In this document: piece by piece, positions 9,664 through 17,762 of the stretch
Numbering within the stretch: the stretch's first letter is position 1
Layout: every line of letters starts with the position of its first letter
Assembly: GCF_010994755.1 (NCBI RefSeq)
Contig: NZ_WHSB02000005.1
Location: forward strand, 31,271 to 95,270
Source of the DNA: Shinella lacus
Lineage (GTDB): Bacteria > Pseudomonadota > Alphaproteobacteria > Rhizobiales > Rhizobiaceae
DNA: 64,000 bases
Direction: 5' to 3'
The notes under the pieces: generated by a model
Told to the model about the DNA's origin: nothing
Database searches by the model: none
What the model saw: only the letters and a program-made list of their open reading frames with translations
Program-made: the position numbers and the translations under genes

Positions 9664-9697
9664 CGAAATCCTCCTCGAAAAACCCGACCTTATAGAA

Positions 9698-10021
9698 TCA
9701 GAACGGCAGTTTGAAGCCGGGCGGGATCGGCAGGCCGGCGGTGAGCGCCTTGGTCTTTTCGGCGGTCAGCGCCTCGGCCTTGTCCTTGGCGTCCTTGTGG
9801 GCGGCGACGATCAGGTCTTCGAGGATCTCGACGTCGTCTTCCTTGAACAGCGACGGATCGACCTTCAGGCCCTTGAGGTTGCCCTTGCCGTCGAGCGTGA
9901 CCGAGACGAGACCGCCGCCGGAGGTGCCGGCGACTTCGAGCGCCGCGATCTCCTCCTGCATCTTCTCCATCTTGGCCTGCATTTCCTTGACCTTGCCCAT
10001 CATGCCCATGATGTCACGCAT
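9698..10021 (-). CDS. Nucleoid-associated protein, YbaB/EbfC family
   Basis: 107 residues, a small DNA-binding protein that dimerises into a tweezer-like shape. Seen: [20 protein letters not shown] with the Met/Lys/Gln-rich helix, then [25 protein letters not shown]. The C-terminus [10 protein letters not shown] is usual for the alphaproteobacterial members. It follows dnaX by 25 nt, the classical dnaX-ybaB pairing. A GAGGAGAG sequence upstream serves as ribosome site. Confidence 0.95.
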   Translation of the reverse strand: MRDIMGMMGKVKEMQAKMEKMQEEIAALEVAGTSGGGLVSVTLDGKGNLKGLKVDPSLFKEDDVEILEDLIVAAHKDAKDKAEALTAEKTKALTAGLPIPPGFKLPF

Positions 10022-10046
10022 CGGTCTCTCCTCTTTTTATTGACTG

Positions 10047-11930
10047 TCAGGTTTCGATATCGTCGCCGGGCAGGATGTCGCCCTCGGCGGATTCCGCAAC
10101 GGCCGCGACCTCGATGGTCTCCGGCTCGTCTTCCGTTTCCTGCACCTTGATGCGCACATCGGTGATCTTGGCGCCCGGGAAGCGCTGCAGGATCGCCGCC
10201 ACGTCCGGGTCCTGGCGTGCATCGGCGACGCGGGCCTCCTGCGCCTGGGACTCGGCTTCCGAAAGGGTCGGGCCGCCGGCTTCGCGCGACAGGATCACCA
10301 TCCAGCGCGCACCGGTCCATTCCTGCAAGCGGTTCTGGAGGTCGGGCACCAGCGATTTCGGCGCGTCATTGGCAAGGCTGATTTCCAGCCGTCCGGCCTC
10401 GACGCTGACCGGCCGCACGAAGGCGCGAACCAGGGCGCGCAGCCGGATGTCACGGTTCTTGGTGCAGAGATCGGCGACGTCCGAGAGCGACTTGACCGGC
10501 ACCAGCGGCACCGCCGCCGGCTGCTCGGCCGGCACGGGCTCGATGCGGCCGACCGGTTCGGGCGCGGGATCGGCCTGCGGCACGGGGCGCAGCATGGTCA
10601 CGGTCGCGCCGCCCGACTGGGCGCGCTGGGCCGGGGCGTCCGGCTGCCGTGACATGGCCGAAACGGCGGCGGCCTGCGACGTCGGCTGGCCACCGTTGCC
10701 GCTATAACCGGCGGATTGCGGCGCGCGGGCGCCATCGCTGCCGGAAAACTCGGCGAGGCGGCGGGCGGCGTCTTCCGGCGAGGGCAGGTTGGCGGCATGC
10801 GCCAGGCGGATGATGACCATTTCGGCGGCACCGGCCGGGCGACTGGAGGATTCCGTTTCCGGAATACCCTTCAACAGCATCTGCCACATGCGCGACAGCG
10901 CGGTGACCGCGATGGAATTGGCGAACTCGACGCCGCGCACCCGCTCGATCTCGCTCAGCGACTGGTCGCCGGTGGCGTCGGGCACATATTTCATGCGGGT
11001 GACGAGATGGGTGAAATCGGCAAGGTCCGTCAGCACGACGGGCGGGCTCGCACCGGCCTCGTATTGCGCGGCGAATTCGGCGAGCGCCGAAGCCGCGTCG
11101 CCCTTCACGATATGCTCGAAGAGATCGACGATGCGGGCACGGTCGGCAAGGCCAAGCATGGAGCGTACGGCATCTACCTCGACGCGGCCGCCGCCATGCG
11201 CGATCGCCTGGTCGAGCAGCGAGAGGCCATCGCGGGCGGAGCCTTCTGCGGCGCGCGCGATCATGGCAAGCGCATCGGCTTCGGCCTCCACGCCTTCCTT
11301 GCCGAGAATGGTGGTGAAGAGGCCGACGAGATCAGACGCATCGATGCGGCGCAGGTCGAAGCGCTGGCAGCGCGACAGCACCGTAATCGGGACCTTGCGG
11401 ATTTCCGTCGTCGCGAAGATGAACTTGACGTGCTCCGGCGGCTCTTCGAGCGTCTTCAACAGGCCGTTGAAGGCCTGCGTCGAGAGCATGTGCACTTCGT
11501 CGATGATGTAGACTTTATAACGCGCCGAAACCGGGCGGTAGCGCACCTGCTCGATGATCTCGCGGATATCGTCGATGCCGGTATGGGAGGCGGCGTCCAT
11601 CTCGATGACGTCGACATGGCGGCCTTCCATGATCGCCTGGCAATGTTCGCCGGGCACACGAAGGTCGATCGTCGGGCGGTCGATCTCGGGGGTCTTGTAG
11701 TTCAGCGCGCGGGCGAGAATGCGGGCGGTCGTCGTCTTGCCGACGCCGCGAACGCCCGTCAGCATATAGGCCTGCGCGATGCGCCCGGTCTCGAACGCGT
11801 TGGTCAGCGTGCGGACCATCGGTTCCTGACCGACCATCAGGTCGGAGAAATCCTTGGGGCGGTATTTTCGCGCGAGCACCCGGTAGGCGGCGGGCTTTTC
11901 GCTGGACGGATTTTTGATGTCGTCGCTCAT
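10047..11930 (-). CDS. dnaX: DNA polymerase III gamma/tau subunit
   Basis: 627 residues. The protein is the clamp-loader ATPase and replisome organiser. Seen: VLARKYRPKDFSDLMVGQE near residue 18, Walker A GVRGVGKTTTAR (59-70), Walker B YIIDEVH (141-147), sensor 1 IFATTEIRKVPITVLSRCQR, then a Pro/Ala-rich tau-like linker and a C-terminal polymerase/helicase-binding part. Between Walker A and B only one cysteine (Cys97) remains; the four-cysteine zinc module of E. coli DnaX is absent. The SRP RNA gene lies just upstream on the same strand. Confidence 0.96.
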   Translation of the reverse strand: MSDDIKNPSSEKPAAYRVLARKYRPKDFSDLMVGQEPMVRTLTNAFETGRIAQAYMLTGVRGVGKTTTARILARALNYKTPEIDRPTIDLRVPGEHCQAIMEGRHVDVIEMDAASHTGIDDIREIIEQVRYRPVSARYKVYIIDEVHMLSTQAFNGLLKTLEEPPEHVKFIFATTEIRKVPITVLSRCQRFDLRRIDASDLVGLFTTILGKEGVEAEADALAMIARAAEGSARDGLSLLDQAIAHGGGRVEVDAVRSMLGLADRARIVDLFEHIVKGDAASALAEFAAQYEAGASPPVVLTDLADFTHLVTRMKYVPDATGDQSLSEIERVRGVEFANSIAVTALSRMWQMLLKGIPETESSSRPAGAAEMVIIRLAHAANLPSPEDAARRLAEFSGSDGARAPQSAGYSGNGGQPTSQAAAVSAMSRQPDAPAQRAQSGGATVTMLRPVPQADPAPEPVGRIEPVPAEQPAAVPLVPVKSLSDVADLCTKNRDIRLRALVRAFVRPVSVEAGRLEISLANDAPKSLVPDLQNRLQEWTGARWMVILSREAGGPTLSEAESQAQEARVADARQDPDVAAILQRFPGAKITDVRIKVQETEDEPETIEVAAVAESAEGDILPGDDIET

Positions 11931-11989
11931 CGACCCTGCCGTTATTCAAATGTCTGTCCCGACAGGACGGCCAGAAGCAGGACGGTAAG

Positions 11990-12088
11990 GTGGGAGGCTG
12001 GCACGATGACCCGTGCCGGGCTCGTTGGGGCTGCTTCCTTCCGGACCTGACCCGGTTGGCGAGTGGCTCGTCCACCACCAACCTCCCG
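11990..12088 (-). ncRNA. ffs: Signal recognition particle 4.5S RNA
   Basis: The minus strand contains the universally conserved SRP RNA core GGTCAGGTCCGGAAGGAAGC (about 12052-12033). The ends pair as GGGAGGTTGG with CCAGCCTCCC, giving a hairpin of about 97 nt, the size of bacterial 4.5S RNA. Exact ends are inferred from the pairing and from the promoter at 12095-12123. The RNA is the scaffold for Ffh in co-translational membrane targeting. Confidence 0.95.
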
Positions 12089-12094
12089 TCCCCC

Positions 12095-12123
12095 ATATCG
12101 GCAATATTCCAACCGAATGCAAG
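12095..12123 (-). promoter_or_regulatory. Predicted promoter of the SRP RNA gene
   Basis: CTTGCA (12123-12118) and CGATAT (12100-12095) on the minus strand with a 17-nt spacer. Initiation 7-8 nt downstream falls at the first paired base of the SRP RNA stem. Confidence 0.55.
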
Positions 12124-12185
12124 CGCGAGCGACAAAAAACTATTGGGGGAATTTCGATGCCATGGCATGACTCTCTTCCATGATC

Positions 12186-12229
12186 GCAATTCCGGACGCA
12201 AAACCGCAGCGCCCTTTTGCTGGAGTTGC
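12186..12229. repeat. Dispersed inverted-repeat element, copy 2
   Basis: Starts GCAATTCCGGACGCAAAACC and ends CTTTTGCTGGAGTTGC; same family and orientation as 2122-2165 and 17703-17748. It ends 26 nt before the HIT gene start. Confidence 0.88.
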
Positions 12230-12255
12230 TCATAACAAGCATGCCGGAGGCCCCC

Positions 12256-12666
12256 GTGAGCGAATTTCGACCCGATGAACGGCTGGCGCGCGACAGCGAT
12301 CTCCTGACGAAGATCGGCCTGTGCGAACTGCGCCTGATGAAGGATGGCCGCTGGCCCTGGCTGGTGCTGGTGCCGCAGCGCCCGGATGTCAGCGAGATCT
12401 TCGACCTGACGCCGCTCGACCAGACCATGCTCGCCTTCGAGACGACGCTGGTCGCCGAAGCGCTGAAGGCCGCGACCGGGGCGACGAAGATCAATACGGG
12501 CGCGCTCGGCAATATCGTGCGCCAGCTTCACGTCCATGTCATCGCGCGCAGCGAAGGTGACCCGAACTGGCCCGGCCCCGTCTGGGGCTACGGCGCCGCC
12601 GAACCCCGCTCGGCCGACGACACCAAGGCCTTTGCAGCCAAGATCCTGGACGCGCTCTCGCCATGA
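12256..12666 (+). CDS. HIT-domain protein (nucleotide hydrolase/transferase family)
   Basis: 136 residues from GTG 12256, which follows GGAGG at five nt. An in-frame ATG at 12241 is possible, but its upstream sequence is the dispersed repeat. HIT proteins act on the alpha-phosphate of nucleotide derivatives. Seen: RWPWLVLVPQRP near residue 33, and the active-site stretch QLHVHVIAR: the last two histidines of the His-x-His-x-His triad are present but the first is glutamine. The WPGPVWG segment is typical of this alphaproteobacterial subgroup. Its stop overlaps the nudC start by four nt (ATGA), indicating coupling. Confidence 0.88.
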   Translation: MSEFRPDERLARDSDLLTKIGLCELRLMKDGRWPWLVLVPQRPDVSEIFDLTPLDQTMLAFETTLVAEALKAATGATKINTGALGNIVRQLHVHVIARSEGDPNWPGPVWGYGAAEPRSADDTKAFAAKILDALSP

Positions 12667-13637
12667 AGCCATCGCTTTTCGATCTCTACCGCCCGCATCC
12701 CGAACCGAGCACCATGGTCGCCTTTGCGGAAAACAGCCTCGACCGCCAGTCGGAGCACCGTGCGCCCGATTGCCTGGAGCAGGCCTTCAAGGCCGAGACG
12801 GTGCATGCCTTTGCGCTGGCCGGCGGCAAGCTCGTCGTCAAGCATGACGAGAAGATCATCGACCCGCTGTTTGCGCCCTACGAGCTTGCCGAACTCGACC
12901 CGATCCCGGAGGAATCCATCCTTCTCGGCTACCTGAAGAACGGCGAGCCGCGGCTGGCGATCCCCGTGCGGGCCGATCCGGATACCTTGCAGGAACCGCT
13001 GAAGGCCACGGACGGGCGCACGCTCTATCGCCAGCAGATGCTCGACGACGACCTGCTCGGCCAGTTCGCGCAGGCCTCCAGCCTGATGACGTGGAACGGC
13101 AACAACCGCTTCTGCGGCAAGTGCGGCTCACCGACGCGCTCGGAGATCGGCGGCTATCGCCGGGTCTGCGAGGCGTGCAGCCACACGATCTTCCCGCGCA
13201 CCGACCCGGTCGCGATCATGCTGGTCATCGATATCGAGCGCGACCTGTGTCTCCTCGGCCGCTCGCCGCATTTTCCGGAAGGCATGTATTCGTGCCTGGC
13301 CGGTTTCCTTGAGCCCGGCGAGACGATCGAGCACACGGTGCGCCGCGAAACATTCGAGGAATCCGGCATCAAGGTCGGCCGCGTGCGCTACCACGCCTCG
13401 CAGCCCTGGCCGATGCCGCACTCGCTGATGATCGGCTGCTACGGCGAGGCGATCTCCTTCGAGATCCACCGCGACGACAAGGAACTGGAAGATTGCCGCT
13501 GGTTCACCCGCGAGGAAACCGCAGCGATGATCGAGCGCAGCGCCTCCTCGGGCGTCGCCCCCGGTTCCACCACCCCGCCGCCGAAAGGTGCCATCGCGCA
13601 CCGGCTGATGCGCGACTGGCTGGACTGGAAAGGTTAG
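12663..13637 (+). CDS. nudC: NADH pyrophosphatase / decapping Nudix hydrolase
   Basis: 324 residues. Hydrolyses NAD(H) to NMN(H) and AMP; some family members remove NAD caps from RNA. Seen: an N-terminal NUDIX-like domain, a zinc ribbon (FCGKCG and CEACSH, about residues 147-169), and the Nudix box GFLEPGETIEHTVRRETFEE (about 217-236), followed by SQPWPMPHSLMIG, the NudC-specific segment that contacts the nicotinamide. It overlaps the HIT gene by 4 nt and meets pheA tail to tail, overlapping its stop by four nt. Confidence 0.95.
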   Translation: MKPSLFDLYRPHPEPSTMVAFAENSLDRQSEHRAPDCLEQAFKAETVHAFALAGGKLVVKHDEKIIDPLFAPYELAELDPIPEESILLGYLKNGEPRLAIPVRADPDTLQEPLKATDGRTLYRQQMLDDDLLGQFAQASSLMTWNGNNRFCGKCGSPTRSEIGGYRRVCEACSHTIFPRTDPVAIMLVIDIERDLCLLGRSPHFPEGMYSCLAGFLEPGETIEHTVRRETFEESGIKVGRVRYHASQPWPMPHSLMIGCYGEAISFEIHRDDKELEDCRWFTREETAAMIERSASSGVAPGSTTPPPKGAIAHRLMRDWLDWKG

Positions 13638-14485
13638 AAAGCACTCCGCATCGGATGCGCCCGGTAGGTGCCGAGGATGCGGACCTTTTCGGAGAAGAAG
13701 CGCAGTTCTTCCAGCGCCTGGCGGACATGCGGCTCGTCCGGATGGCCTTCGATATCGGCATAGAACTGCGTGGCGATGAACTTGCCGCCGATCTGGTAGC
13801 TTTCGAGCTTCGTCATGTTGATGCCGTTGGTGGCAAAACCGCCGAGCGCCTTGTAGAGGGCGGCCGGGATGTTGCGCACATTGAAGACGAAGGTGGTGAC
13901 GACGATATCGTCGCCGCTCTGCTCCGCCTTCTTCTCGTCGCGCGACAGCACGACGAAACGCGTCATGTTGCTTTCGGTGTCCTCGACGTTTTCCTGAAGG
14001 ATCGACAGGCCGTAGAGATCGGCGGCAAGCCGCGGGGCAAGCGCCGCCATGGAGCGGTCGCCGGTTTCCGCCACCAGCTTTGCCGCGCCGGCCGTGTCGC
14101 CGGCGATCACCGGCTTCCAGCCGTTGAGGCGGACGATCTTGCGGCACTGGCCGAGCGCATGGATATGGCTGTGCACGGTGCGGATCTCATCCTTCGTCAC
14201 GCCCGGCAGCACCATGAGCTGGAAGCGGATCGGCATGAAATATTCGCCGACGATGTGCAGGCGCGATTCCGGCAGGAGATGGTGGATATCGGCGACGCGG
14301 CCGGCGATCGTGTTCTCGATCGGGATCATGCCGAGATCGGCATCGCCGTTCTCCACGGCGAGAAAGGCATCCTCGAAGGTCTGGCAGGGCAGCGGCTCCA
14401 TGTTGGGGAACATGTCGCGGCTCGCCATGTCCGAATTGGCGCCGAACTCGCCCTGGAAGGCGATCTTGTTGGTCTTCATGATCAT
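13634..14485 (-). CDS. pheA: Prephenate dehydratase with ACT domain
   Basis: 283 residues. Converts prephenate to phenylpyruvate in phenylalanine synthesis. Seen: the catalytic domain with IAFQGEFGANSDMA at the N-terminus, the conserved segment ESNMTRFVVLSR near residue 170, and an ACT domain (about 195-275) containing GINMTKLESYQIGGKF, the phenylalanine-binding ESRP-equivalent region. No chorismate mutase domain is fused; a separate small mutase is encoded at 59730-60029. The ATG at 14485 is preceded by GAGG. It lies 11 nt downstream of kdsB and is probably co-transcribed with it. Confidence 0.95.
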   Translation of the reverse strand: MIMKTNKIAFQGEFGANSDMASRDMFPNMEPLPCQTFEDAFLAVENGDADLGMIPIENTIAGRVADIHHLLPESRLHIVGEYFMPIRFQLMVLPGVTKDEIRTVHSHIHALGQCRKIVRLNGWKPVIAGDTAGAAKLVAETGDRSMAALAPRLAADLYGLSILQENVEDTESNMTRFVVLSRDEKKAEQSGDDIVVTTFVFNVRNIPAALYKALGGFATNGINMTKLESYQIGGKFIATQFYADIEGHPDEPHVRQALEELRFFSEKVRILGTYRAHPMRSAF

Positions 14486-14496
14486 GACGGTTCGCC

Positions 14497-15252
14497 TCAG
14501 ACTGGGTTGGCCGCGAGGATGGCGCGGGCTTTTTCGAGGTCGGCCGGGGTATCGACGCCGAGCGGCACGGTATCGACGATCTCGGCATCGATGCGCATGC
14601 CGGCTTCGAGCGCCCGCAACTGCTCCAATGATTCGCGCTTTTCCAGCGTCGAGGGCTTCAGCGCGACGAAGGCTTCCAGCGCCTTGCGGCGGTACGCATA
14701 GAGACCGATGTGGTGGTAGAGCGGGCCCTTGCCGTGCGGCGCCGTCGCGCGCGTGAAATAGAGGGCGCGCAGGCGGCTGTCGCTGAGCGGCGAGCCGACG
14801 ATCTTCACGACGTTCGGATTGGTCTTCTCTTCCTCGTCGCTGATCTCGGTCGTCAGCGTGGCGATGTCGGTCGAGGCGTTTTCCAGCGGGCGGAGGGCGG
14901 CGCGGATCGTTTCCGGGTCGATCGTCGGCAGATCGCCCTGCACGTTGATGATGATCTCGGCGCGGCCCTCCGGGTCGCTCTTGGTCAGCGCCTCGTAGAT
15001 GCGGTCGGAACCGGACTGGTGATCGACCCGGGTCATCACCGCCTCGAAGCCCGCTGCCACGACAGCGTCAAAAATATCCGTATGATCGACGGCCACGACG
15101 ACACGACCGACATCGGCCGCGGCCGCCCGGCGGGCCACCTGCACGATCATCGGCAGGCCGGCAATATCGGCCAGCGGCTTGCCCGGAAGCCGCGTCGAGG
15201 CCATGCGCGCCGGAATGAGGACGAGGGTCGTGTCAAAATTGGCGGGTTTCAT
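14497..15252 (-). CDS. kdsB: CMP-KDO synthetase (3-deoxy-manno-octulosonate cytidylyltransferase)
   Basis: 251 residues from ATG 15252 with GAAGGG upstream; the frame is open further upstream but without homology. Activates KDO with CTP for lipopolysaccharide core synthesis. Seen: the nucleotidyl-transferase N-terminus [44 protein letters not shown], and the C-terminal part [20 protein letters not shown]. It is paired with pheA on the minus strand. The divergent cytochrome c gene starts 151 nt away. Confidence 0.95.
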   Translation of the reverse strand: MKPANFDTTLVLIPARMASTRLPGKPLADIAGLPMIVQVARRAAAADVGRVVVAVDHTDIFDAVVAAGFEAVMTRVDHQSGSDRIYEALTKSDPEGRAEIIINVQGDLPTIDPETIRAALRPLENASTDIATLTTEISDEEEKTNPNVVKIVGSPLSDSRLRALYFTRATAPHGKGPLYHHIGLYAYRRKALEAFVALKPSTLEKRESLEQLRALEAGMRIDAEIVDTVPLGVDTPADLEKARAILAANPV

Positions 15253-15403
15253 CTCAGGCCCTTCAAAACCCCCGGGAAAAGTGTCAAAACGTCTCAGTGC
15301 GGGGGCTACAATCACTGTTGCAACGAAGCAGCAAAAGACATAGGTTCCGCGCGATTTCAAGACTGGCCGGCGCATGTCCGCTGGTTCCTAGGGGAGCGTT
15401 TGG

Positions 15404-16144
15404 ATGAACTCTTATGTGAACATGGGCGTGGGTGCCCTATTGGGCACCGTCTTCGTACTGATGTCCGTGTCGATCGCTTCTGAAGGCATTTTCCACTCGG
15501 CGCACCCCGAGAAGGAAGGTTTTGCCATCGTGGCCGAGGAGACCGGCGGCGAGGAAGCGGGCGGCGACGCCCCCGCAGCTGTTCCGATCGCGACCCTGCT
15601 CGCCACCGCCGATGCCGGCGCCGGCGAGACCGTCTTCAAGAAATGTGCGAGCTGTCACACCCCAGAGAAGGGCGGACCGAACAAGGTCGGACCCGGTCTC
15701 TGGGACATCGTGAACCGCCCGATCGCTTCGCATGAAGGCTTCAGCTATTCCGCCGGCATGACCACCTTCTCCGAAGGCCACAAGGTCGTGTGGGACTATG
15801 ACCACCTGAACTTCTTCCTCGAAGCACCGAAGAAGCACGTTCCGGGCACCGCCATGGGCTTTGCCGGTCTCAAGAAGAACGACGAGCGCGCCAACCTGAT
15901 CGCCTACCTGCGCACGCTTTCCGACAGCCCGGCGGCCCTGCCGACCGCATCGAACGAAGGCGCTGCTGCCACGACCGAGGGTGCAACCACCACCGAAGGT
16001 GCCGCTCCCGCCGATGGCGCGGCGACGACCACCGAGGGCGCAGCCCCGGCGGATGGCGGCGCAGCCGCCACGACGACGACCGAAGGGACGGCACCGGCCG
16101 AAGGCACGACCACCGAAGGCACCACGGAAAAGCCGGCTCAATAA
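15404..16144 (+). CDS. Membrane-anchored class I cytochrome c (CycM-like)
   Basis: 246 residues. Residues about 7-26 form one uncleaved membrane span, so the haem domain sits on the periplasmic face. Haem attachment CASCH (81-85), with distal Met151 in GTAMGF; the domain resembles cytochrome c2/c552 of the CycM group, which carries electrons between the bc1 complex and an oxidase. After residue 175 there is an unusual 70-residue Thr/Glu/Gly/Ala/Pro tail of imperfect [12 protein letters not shown] repeats, likely an extended periplasmic tether. Divergent from kdsB; a clear intrinsic terminator follows. Confidence 0.92.
   Translation: MNSYVNMGVGALLGTVFVLMSVSIASEGIFHSAHPEKEGFAIVAEETGGEEAGGDAPAAVPIATLLATADAGAGETVFKKCASCHTPEKGGPNKVGPGLWDIVNRPIASHEGFSYSAGMTTFSEGHKVVWDYDHLNFFLEAPKKHVPGTAMGFAGLKKNDERANLIAYLRTLSDSPAALPTASNEGAAATTEGATTTEGAAPADGAATTTEGAAPADGGAAATTTTEGTAPAEGTTTEGTTEKPAQ
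15955..16138 (+). repeat. Imperfect tandem coding repeats in the cytochrome c tail
   Basis: Repeated units read (T)[11 protein letters not shown] at the protein level. The low-complexity DNA (ACCACCGAAGG/GCCGATGG) may vary in copy number between strains. Confidence 0.75.
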
Positions 16145-16167
16145 AAGCGGCCCGCATCCGAGACGAC

Positions 16168-16195
16168 AAAACCCGGCCTTCGTGCCGGGTTTTTT
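16168..16195 (+). terminator. Intrinsic terminator of the cytochrome c gene
   Basis: AAACCCGGC, a CTTCGT loop, then GCCGGGTTTTTT: a GC-rich stem followed by a run of six T. It lies between the cytochrome c stop and the convergent AEC carrier stop. Confidence 0.9.
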
Positions 16196-16202
16196 GTTGC
16201 CG

Positions 16203-17147
16203 TCAGGTGAGTAGCCAGGCCCAGAAGGAGACGGTGAAGACGCCGAGCGCCGTCGTCATGGTGATCGTCGAGGAGGCGAGCGCGTGGCCGACACCGAAAT
16301 GGTTGGCGAGCAGCCAGGCATTGACGCCGGTCGGCACCGAAGAGGTCAGCACCATCGCGGCCGTCCATTCCGGGCTGAGGCCCAAAAGCCGGCACGCGAC
16401 ATAGACGCAGCCCGGCAGCAGAACGAGCTTGAGGCTGGTCATGGCGAACGCGATGCCGGCATTGCCGCCGACCTTGTACTTGTTGAGCGCCATGCCGATC
16501 GAGACGAGGGCTGCCGGTGCCGCCGTCGCCGCCAACTGGTCGACCACCACCTTGACCGGCCCCGCGAGCGGCACGCCGCCGACATGGAACAGCGCACCGG
16601 CCGCAAGGCCGATCACCAGCGGATTGCGCACGAGGCTCTTGCCGATGCCGAGCAGCAGGGCGCCGAAACGCTGCGGCTCGCGCGTGCCACTTTTGCGCTC
16701 CGCACGCTCCATCAGCACGGTGCCGGCGATCATCATGACCGGCAGGTGCACGGAGAGCAGCACGGAGATCGCCACCAGCCCGTCCTCACCCACGATGCGC
16801 GAGACGAGCGGCAGGCCGATGAAGACCGTATTGGCGAAGGCGGAGGAGACGCCGGCGAGCACGCCGATGCGCCGGTCGCGCTTGAAGCCGAGCGTCGCCA
16901 CCAGATGGGCGATCGTCCAGGTGACGGCGACGCCGGCGAAATAGGCAAGCCAGATGCGCAGCGGCGATTCGCCGGCAAAATCCGCCTCGGCAATCGTGCG
17001 GAACAGCAGCACCGGAACCGCCACGCGGAAGACGAATTCGCCAAGCCCCTCGCCCAGCTCCTCCCGCAGATAACGGGTGCGCACGAGCACCCAGCCGATC
17101 AGGATCAGCGCGAAGATGGGCAAGACATTGAGGGCGACGTCCGACAT
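16203..17147 (-). CDS. AEC-family auxin-efflux-type carrier
   Basis: 314 residues from ATG 17147, directly before the first hydrophobic span (ALNVLPIFALILIGWVLV). About ten spans, with the family feature ANTVFIGLPLV in the N-terminal half and SSVPTGVNAWLLAN in the C-terminal half. Bacterial AEC proteins carry small organic acids such as malate or malonate; the substrate is not predictable here. The frame stays open upstream to 17300, but that extension is Arg/Pro-rich and contains a terminator-like hairpin, so I did not include it. Convergent with the cytochrome c gene. Confidence 0.86.
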   Translation of the reverse strand: MSDVALNVLPIFALILIGWVLVRTRYLREELGEGLGEFVFRVAVPVLLFRTIAEADFAGESPLRIWLAYFAGVAVTWTIAHLVATLGFKRDRRIGVLAGVSSAFANTVFIGLPLVSRIVGEDGLVAISVLLSVHLPVMMIAGTVLMERAERKSGTREPQRFGALLLGIGKSLVRNPLVIGLAAGALFHVGGVPLAGPVKVVVDQLAATAAPAALVSIGMALNKYKVGGNAGIAFAMTSLKLVLLPGCVYVACRLLGLSPEWTAAMVLTSSVPTGVNAWLLANHFGVGHALASSTITMTTALGVFTVSFWAWLLT

Positions 17148-17266
17148 GAAACCGTCCGGAAAACAGGGGAATGAGAGACGACGGACAGCCGCCTTACAGG
17201 CGTCATGGGTAGGCCAAACGTCGGGGAGGGTCCAGCGCGAAGCCGGCGCGAGGGGGCGCCGGAAAT

Positions 17267-17294
17267 GAAAAAAGCGAGGGTTATCCCCCCGCTT
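17267..17294 (-). terminator. Terminator-like hairpin with U-run upstream of the AEC carrier
   Basis: Minus strand: AAGCGGGGG, loop, CCCTCGCTT followed by TTTT. It lies 120 nt upstream of the carrier start with no minus-strand gene before it, so it would act within the carrier's own leader. The stem has one bulge. Confidence 0.5.
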
Positions 17295-17646
17295 CCTCAT
17301 CCCGACCTAGCCGGGGAAGTGCTTCGCGCGGTGCCAGTACATCCGTGGTCACTGCTGTGCGAAACACGACTTTCGTGTCTGACGAGGTTCTACCGAGCCG
17401 CTATTACAGCGGTATGACAGAGGAATGCCCGTCGATGAAAACAAGTCTGCGCGCATATGGTTAACAAAAGGTTAACGCGCCATCGGGCAAAATTTTCGCA
17501 TTTCCGGCGATTGAACGGCAGATCTGAAACGTCTTCCCCCTGGTTCCATGCGCCACCCCTTCCGGCCTCCCCGACGCGCCCTGTCTTTCGATTGACAAGC
17601 CGATCCCGGGTCTGGACAGTGGCGGCGGCAACGAGACGGGCAGCGT

Positions 17647-17748
17647 TAGAGCATTTCCGCTTTTCTTCGAAGCGCGCAAACGCCCTAATTCTTGGTTTTT
17701 ACGCAATTCCGGACGCAAAACCGCGTTTTGCCCTTTTGCTGGAATTGC
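17647..17748. repeat. Composite dispersed repeat (includes copy 3 of the inverted-repeat element)
   Basis: 17703-17748 matches the elements at 2122 and 12186 (GCAATTCCGGACGCAAAACC ... TTTTGCTGGAATTGC). It is preceded by TTAGAGCATTTCCGCTTTTC, which I recognise as another common rhizobial repeat half. The element abuts the GAGGAGGA ribosome site of the next gene. Confidence 0.8.
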
Positions 17749-17762
17749 TTGAGGAGGACTTG

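Larger units (their letters stand above)
17148..17762. other. Long intergenic region between divergent AEC carrier and alpha-2-macroglobulin genes
   Basis: About 615 nt without a convincing gene. It holds a terminator-like hairpin on the carrier side (17267-17294), an A+T-rich stretch around 17440-17510 that may carry promoters, and a composite repeat at 17647-17748 that stops just before the macroglobulin ribosome site. Confidence 0.7.
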
